This document shows, one piece after another, positions 5,649 to 8,176 of a stretch of DNA of 8,176 nt. Source of the stretch: CAYLOC01 sp964385195 (GTDB taxonomy: Bacteria; Actinomycetota; Actinomycetes; Propionibacteriales; Nocardioidaceae); NCBI GenBank assembly GCA_964385195.1, contig CAYLOC010000152.1:1-8176 (forward strand), read 5' to 3'. The position numbers and the translations under genes were made by a program. The notes below the pieces were generated by a model. It saw only the letters and a program-made list of their open reading frames with translations. It ran no database searches and was not told the origin of the DNA. Each line of letters begins with the position of its first letter. Positions within the stretch are counted from its first letter, which is position 1.

Positions 5649-7226
5649 GTGACTGCTCCGCCGACGGGCCATGTGAGACTCGCTGAGTTGGTCGCCGCGC
5701 TGTCGCGCGTCTCCGACCTCGGCATGGGCCGGCCCATCGAGCGGGTGCTCCGTCAGACTGTGATCTCGATGCGGCTGGCGACCGCTGCCGGGATCTCCGA
5801 GGAGGACCGGGCGGCGGCGTACTACACCTCACTGCTCACCTGGGTGGCCTGCGCGGCAGACACCAGCGAGTTGGCCAGGCTGTTCGGGGACGAGGTTGCG
5901 TTCTACGCCGACACCCGGGCGGAAGACCTTGGTGGCCTTGACCTGGCACGCTTTGTGGCCCGCCATCTGGGCCGTGGTGGAAGCCGGATTCGCCGGATCG
6001 GGATGATCGGCCAGTTCCTCGCGTCCGCCGGGCGCTCGGTGCAGGACGTGATGGTGTCCCACTGTCAGTCGGCCCACGACTTCGCCGGAAGGCTCGGGCT
6101 CGGATCCGATGTGCGAACACCCCTGCTCCAGGCTTTCGAGCGCTGGGACCACCGTGGTGTACCGGGCCGGGCCGGCGGCGATGACCTGGCGCCGGCCATC
6201 CGGCTGGTCCAGATCGCCGATATCACCGAGGCCTTCCACCACAGTGCGGGCCTGGACACGGCGATCGGCGTTGTCCGCGCACGCCGGGGGACACAGTTCG
6301 ACCCCGCGCTCGTCGACTGTCTTGCGGACCACCGGGCCGAGGTACTCGGCGACCTCGACGGCATCGCGGCTTGGGACGAGGTGATCTCGCTCGACCCGGG
6401 CCTCGGCGAGGTCCTCACCGAGGAGGCCCTCGACAGGGCACTGGAGGGGTTTGCCGACTTTGCCGACCTGAAGTCGCCACCGCGGACCGGCCACTCCCGT
6501 GGTGTCGCCCGGCTGGCAGGCGCGGCGGGCCGGGTGCTCGGGTTGACCGACACCGATGTCACCATGCTGCGGCGCGCCGGGCTGGTCCACGACGTCGGCA
6601 TGATCGGCGTACCGAGCAGCATCTGGAACGAGCCGAAACCGTGGACGCCGGCGCAGCGGGAACGCGCCCGCATCCACCCGTACCTCACCCAGCGGATGCT
6701 GGCACCTATCCCGGCGCTTGCGGCGGTGGCGCAATGCGCGGCGCACCACCATGAACGCCTCGACGGTTCCGGCTGGCCGTCCGGACTCAGTGGCGAGGCG
6801 CTGCCGCTCACTTCGCGTGTGCTCGCCGCCGCGGACGTCTTTGACTCCCTTTGCCAGCCGCGTCCGCACCGCGACGCCATGCCCGCGGCAGCGGCGGCGA
6901 CCGCGTTGCGCACCGGTGTTCGCGAGGGCCGGTTCGACGGTGCGGCGGTGGAGGCCGTGCTGGAGGCTGCTGCTCAACGCCCCCACACCAGGAAGGTTCT
7001 GCCCGCGGGTCTCACCCCGCGTGAGGTCGAGGTTGTGCTCCTCGTCGCCCGCGGCATGTCCAACCGGGAGATCGCCGCTCAGCTCTCCCTCGCACGCAAG
7101 ACGGTGTCGGCCCACCTCGAGCACGTCTACGCCAAGTTGGGTGTGTCCACGCGCACCGAGGCAGCGCTGTTCGTGATGCGACACGGCTTGGTCGGCAGCA
7201 GCAACGTGGGGACACCGGATGCCTGA
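5649..7226 (+). CDS. Tandem HD-GYP-like protein with C-terminal LuxR-type DNA-binding domain
   Basis: A 525-residue cytoplasmic protein with three modules. Module 1 (about 1-235) follows the HD-GYP layout but lacks catalytic residues: the LLHDVGC position reads LLTWVAC (62-68), and HHExxDGxGYP reads AFERWDHRGVP (162-172). It keeps D191 and the closing RRGTQFDPALVD (212-223). Module 2 (about 275-445) keeps the likely metal ligands H282, H314-D315 (HDVGMIGVP), H343, H367-H368 (HHERLDGSGWP) and D396, so it may be a working phosphohydrolase. Family members often hydrolyse cyclic-di-GMP, but GYP is GWP here and HDxGK is HDVGM, so the substrate is open. Module 3 (455-525) is a LuxR/GerE helix-turn-helix: LTPREVEVVLLVARGMSNRE, then IAAQLSLARKTVSAHLEHVY. 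There is no receiver domain. GTG 5649 was chosen, with a loose GGTGAGG about 8 nt upstream. Confidence 0.85.
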   Translation: MTAPPTGHVRLAELVAALSRVSDLGMGRPIERVLRQTVISMRLATAAGISEEDRAAAYYTSLLTWVACAADTSELARLFGDEVAFYADTRAEDLGGLDLARFVARHLGRGGSRIRRIGMIGQFLASAGRSVQDVMVSHCQSAHDFAGRLGLGSDVRTPLLQAFERWDHRGVPGRAGGDDLAPAIRLVQIADITEAFHHSAGLDTAIGVVRARRGTQFDPALVDCLADHRAEVLGDLDGIAAWDEVISLDPGLGEVLTEEALDRALEGFADFADLKSPPRTGHSRGVARLAGAAGRVLGLTDTDVTMLRRAGLVHDVGMIGVPSSIWNEPKPWTPAQRERARIHPYLTQRMLAPIPALAAVAQCAAHHHERLDGSGWPSGLSGEALPLTSRVLAAADVFDSLCQPRPHRDAMPAAAAATALRTGVREGRFDGAAVEAVLEAAAQRPHTRKVLPAGLTPREVEVVLLVARGMSNREIAAQLSLARKTVSAHLEHVYAKLGVSTRTEAALFVMRHGLVGSSNVGTPDA

Positions 7227-7278
7227 TCCGCGGGTCGAAAGTTAGGTCATCTGCCCGATGCGGGGTCCTGCTGTGCCG

Positions 7279-7291
7279 CGTTGACTCAACG
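7279..7291. promoter_or_regulatory. 13-bp palindrome just before the NTF2-like gene, possible operator
   Basis: CGTTGA-C-TCAACG is a perfect 6-1-6 palindrome ending 2 bp before ATG 7294. It touches a second perfect palindrome, GTCATGAC (7291-7298), that covers the start codon. The placement suits a repressor site or a translational hairpin. The neighbouring LuxR-domain protein is one candidate binder, by proximity only. Confidence 0.35.
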
Positions 7292-7293
7292 TC

Positions 7294-7716
7294 ATGACAC
7301 CTACCAGCCTGACCAAGAACGGAAGCGATCTCGAAGGGGAACGGCGCTTCTCCATGGCCGGCAGATTCATCGAGGGCCTGGCAGCCCGAAACTTCGCGCA
7401 CCTTGCGTCCGCCCTGGCCGACGGCGTCGTGCTGCAGGCGCTGTTACCGCGCGGACCCGATCGGTACGACGGGTCAGACGCCGTGTCAGCGGCGTTCGAC
7501 GGCTGGTTCGGCCACGCAACGGAATTCGAGGTTCTCGACGTGTCGATCGGCGAGGTCATCGACCGTCTCCACCTGTGCTGGCGAGTGCGACTCCGCGCCG
7601 CGGACGGCCGGTACGTCATCGAACAACAAGCCTACGCCAACACCGATGCGAACGGCCGAATCGCAAGGATCGACCTGTTGTGCAGCGGCTTCCGGCCCGA
7701 GGCCCGCGATGGCTGA
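7294..7716 (+). CDS. NTF2/SnoaL-like family protein
   Basis: A 140-residue protein with the cone-shaped NTF2-like layout. An N-terminal helix pair (about 20-43, RFSMAGRFIEGLAARNFAHL followed by ASAL) is followed by a strand and loop (VVLQALLPRG, 46-55) and then alternating strands that include LHLCWRVRLRA (92-102) and YVIEQQAYANTD (107-118). It closes with a short IDLLCSGF strand. Members range from ketosteroid-isomerase-like and polyketide-cyclase enzymes to non-catalytic ligand binders. No catalytic set can be assigned here. There is no signal peptide. ATG 7294 has no Shine-Dalgarno match; an internal ATG at 7354 has AAGGGGA 13 nt upstream and would remove part of the first helix, so I prefer 7294 with moderate confidence. 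It follows the HD-GYP/LuxR gene by 67 bp on the same strand, and that gap contains a palindrome. Confidence 0.75.
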   Translation: MTPTSLTKNGSDLEGERRFSMAGRFIEGLAARNFAHLASALADGVVLQALLPRGPDRYDGSDAVSAAFDGWFGHATEFEVLDVSIGEVIDRLHLCWRVRLRAADGRYVIEQQAYANTDANGRIARIDLLCSGFRPEARDG

Positions 7717-7738
7717 GGTCGTCCCCCGAGCTGTGCTA

Positions 7739-7770
7739 CCCAGATGGGCACCTAGCTGTCGCCGTCTGGG
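7739..7770 (+). terminator. Hairpin after the NTF2-like gene, possible terminator
   Basis: A 9-bp stem CCCAGATGG/CCGTCTGGG (one G-U pair) with a 14-nt loop starts 23 nt after the stop codon. There is no T tract, which is common for terminators in high-GC actinobacteria. Confidence 0.35.
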
Positions 7771-7911
7771 CGACCCCGAGGCTGACTCGCCGACAGGATG
7801 CGGCCGCGCGGCATCCGATCGGAGCAGTTCCCGACGCCGGCCCGGCCTCTCTCACGTCCACCCCTGGCCCGGGGGCCGACGCTGTTACCTCTTCCGTGGG
7901 CTTTCCATCTC

Positions 7912-7918
7912 AAGGAGG
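7912..7918 (+). promoter_or_regulatory. Strong ribosome binding site of the PLAT-like gene
   Basis: AAGGAGG, a full Shine-Dalgarno match, sits 7 nt before ATG 7926. It is the best ribosome binding site in the window and fixes the start of the partial gene at the right edge. Confidence 0.85.
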
Positions 7919-7925
7919 CAATATC

Positions 7926-8176
7926 ATGTCGCACATTCGTGGAATGACTGTGTATTTGCAGACGCACGAAGATACCCCGCAAGAGGGTGGTTCAGGAACA
8001 AATGACTGGATCTACCTCGGACTGTGGGGGACGGACGGTGGCCGTGAATTCCCACTCGCTTCTGACCAGATCAACGACTTCGAAGCGGGTAGCGGCATCA
8101 CTTACCATCTCGGGAGCGTCCCCCATGTACCCTCAGGAGCCGTCCGTTCCTACCAATCCGCGCCCGGTGAAGCTAA
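7926..8176 (+). CDS. PLAT/LH2-like domain protein, N-terminal 83 residues; runs off the right edge
   Basis: An open frame of 83 codons starting MSHIRGMTVYLQTHEDTPQE, not closed in the window. Residues 24-42 (GTNDWIYLGLWGTDGGREF) and 50-56 (NDFEAGS) match the pattern of PLAT/LH2 beta-sandwich domains: a GTxxxVY-like strand, a GTDGG turn and an NDFExGS motif. These domains are usually lipid- or protein-binding modules beside an enzyme. No signal peptide or membrane segment is seen, so a cytoplasmic or non-classically exported product is likely. By hand count, 49 of 83 codons end in G or C (about 59 percent), well below the other genes here, and codons such as TAT, TTG, ACA and AAT appear. This suggests recent acquisition. 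The domain call is moderate; the frame itself is well supported by the ribosome binding site. Confidence 0.65.
   Translation, partial: MSHIRGMTVYLQTHEDTPQEGGSGTNDWIYLGLWGTDGGREFPLASDQINDFEAGSGITYHLGSVPHVPSGAVRSYQSAPGEA

Larger units (their letters stand above)
7717..7925 (+). other. Hairpin-rich intergenic region (209 bp) before the PLAT-like gene
   Basis: No gene is supported here. Three inverted repeats follow one another: CCCAGATGG/CCGTCTGGG (7739-7770, 9-bp stem with one wobble, 14-nt loop), GGATGC/GCATCC (7796-7816, 9-nt loop), and GGCC/GGCC within GGCCCGGGGGCC (7866-7877). The first is a plausible transcription stop for the NTF2-like gene, but no T tract follows it. The promoter of the PLAT-like gene should lie in the last 60 bp; I see no clear -35/-10 pair. 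Confidence 0.5.

Noticed and set aside
4412..5737. Long minus-strand open frame opposite dinB
   Set aside because: The translation is low-complexity in His, Pro, Arg and Gly, with no domain, while the opposite strand is a clear DinB.
5829..7184. Long minus-strand open frame opposite the HD-GYP/LuxR gene
   Set aside because: It has no recognisable motif and mirrors a gene with clear catalytic and helix-turn-helix motifs.
7403..8005. Plus-strand open frame across the NTF2-like gene, the hairpin gap and the PLAT-like start
   Set aside because: It is Arg/Ser/Pro-rich without a motif and out of frame with both supported genes.
1..8176. Mobile elements, CRISPR arrays, tRNA or rRNA genes, origin-type DnaA-box clusters
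   Set aside because: No transposase or integrase, no regularly spaced repeats, and no tRNA or rRNA sequence were seen by eye. Two DnaA-like boxes alone do not make an origin.

Overview
The window is high-GC DNA from an actinobacterium (Actinomycetota). This rests on the base composition, very high GC in third codon positions, GTG starts, an actinobacterial-type principal sigma factor with a Lys/Ala-rich N-terminal linker, a DUF4192 protein (a family I know only from actinobacteria) and an actinobacterial-style DinB with a C-terminal extension. I cannot name the genus.

Left half, all on the minus strand. Read in the direction of transcription from about 4028 leftwards, it holds a DUF4192 protein, a GCS2-family (glutamate-cysteine-ligase-like) enzyme, a single-domain universal stress protein, and then the N-terminal third of the principal sigma factor (rpoD/hrdB/sigA type), which runs off the left edge. 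The first three are separated by only 63 and 79 bp and could be co-transcribed. The sigma factor has its own 187-bp upstream region.

Right half, all on the plus strand. A dinB (DNA polymerase IV) gene is divergent from the DUF4192 gene across about 70 bp. It is followed by a 525-aa protein with two tandem HD-GYP-like modules, the first apparently dead, and a LuxR-type DNA-binding domain. Next come a small NTF2/SnoaL-like protein with a palindrome just ahead of its start codon, a 209-bp hairpin-rich gap, and the start of a PLAT/LH2-like gene that runs off the right edge. That last gene has a strong ribosome binding site and clearly lower GC at third positions.

Most of the window looks like chromosomal core or semi-core content (transcription, lesion bypass, stress). 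I see no insertion sequence, CRISPR array, tRNA, rRNA or phage gene. The points most worth a second look are: a pair of DnaA-box-like 9-mers (one an exact TTATCCACA on the minus strand) flanking the dinB start; a UvrD/PcrA Tudor-like motif in the DinB C-terminal tail; the degenerate-plus-intact tandem HD-GYP architecture fused to a LuxR domain; a hairpin that would hide the ribosome binding site of the GCS2 gene; and the compositionally foreign PLAT-like gene at the right edge.
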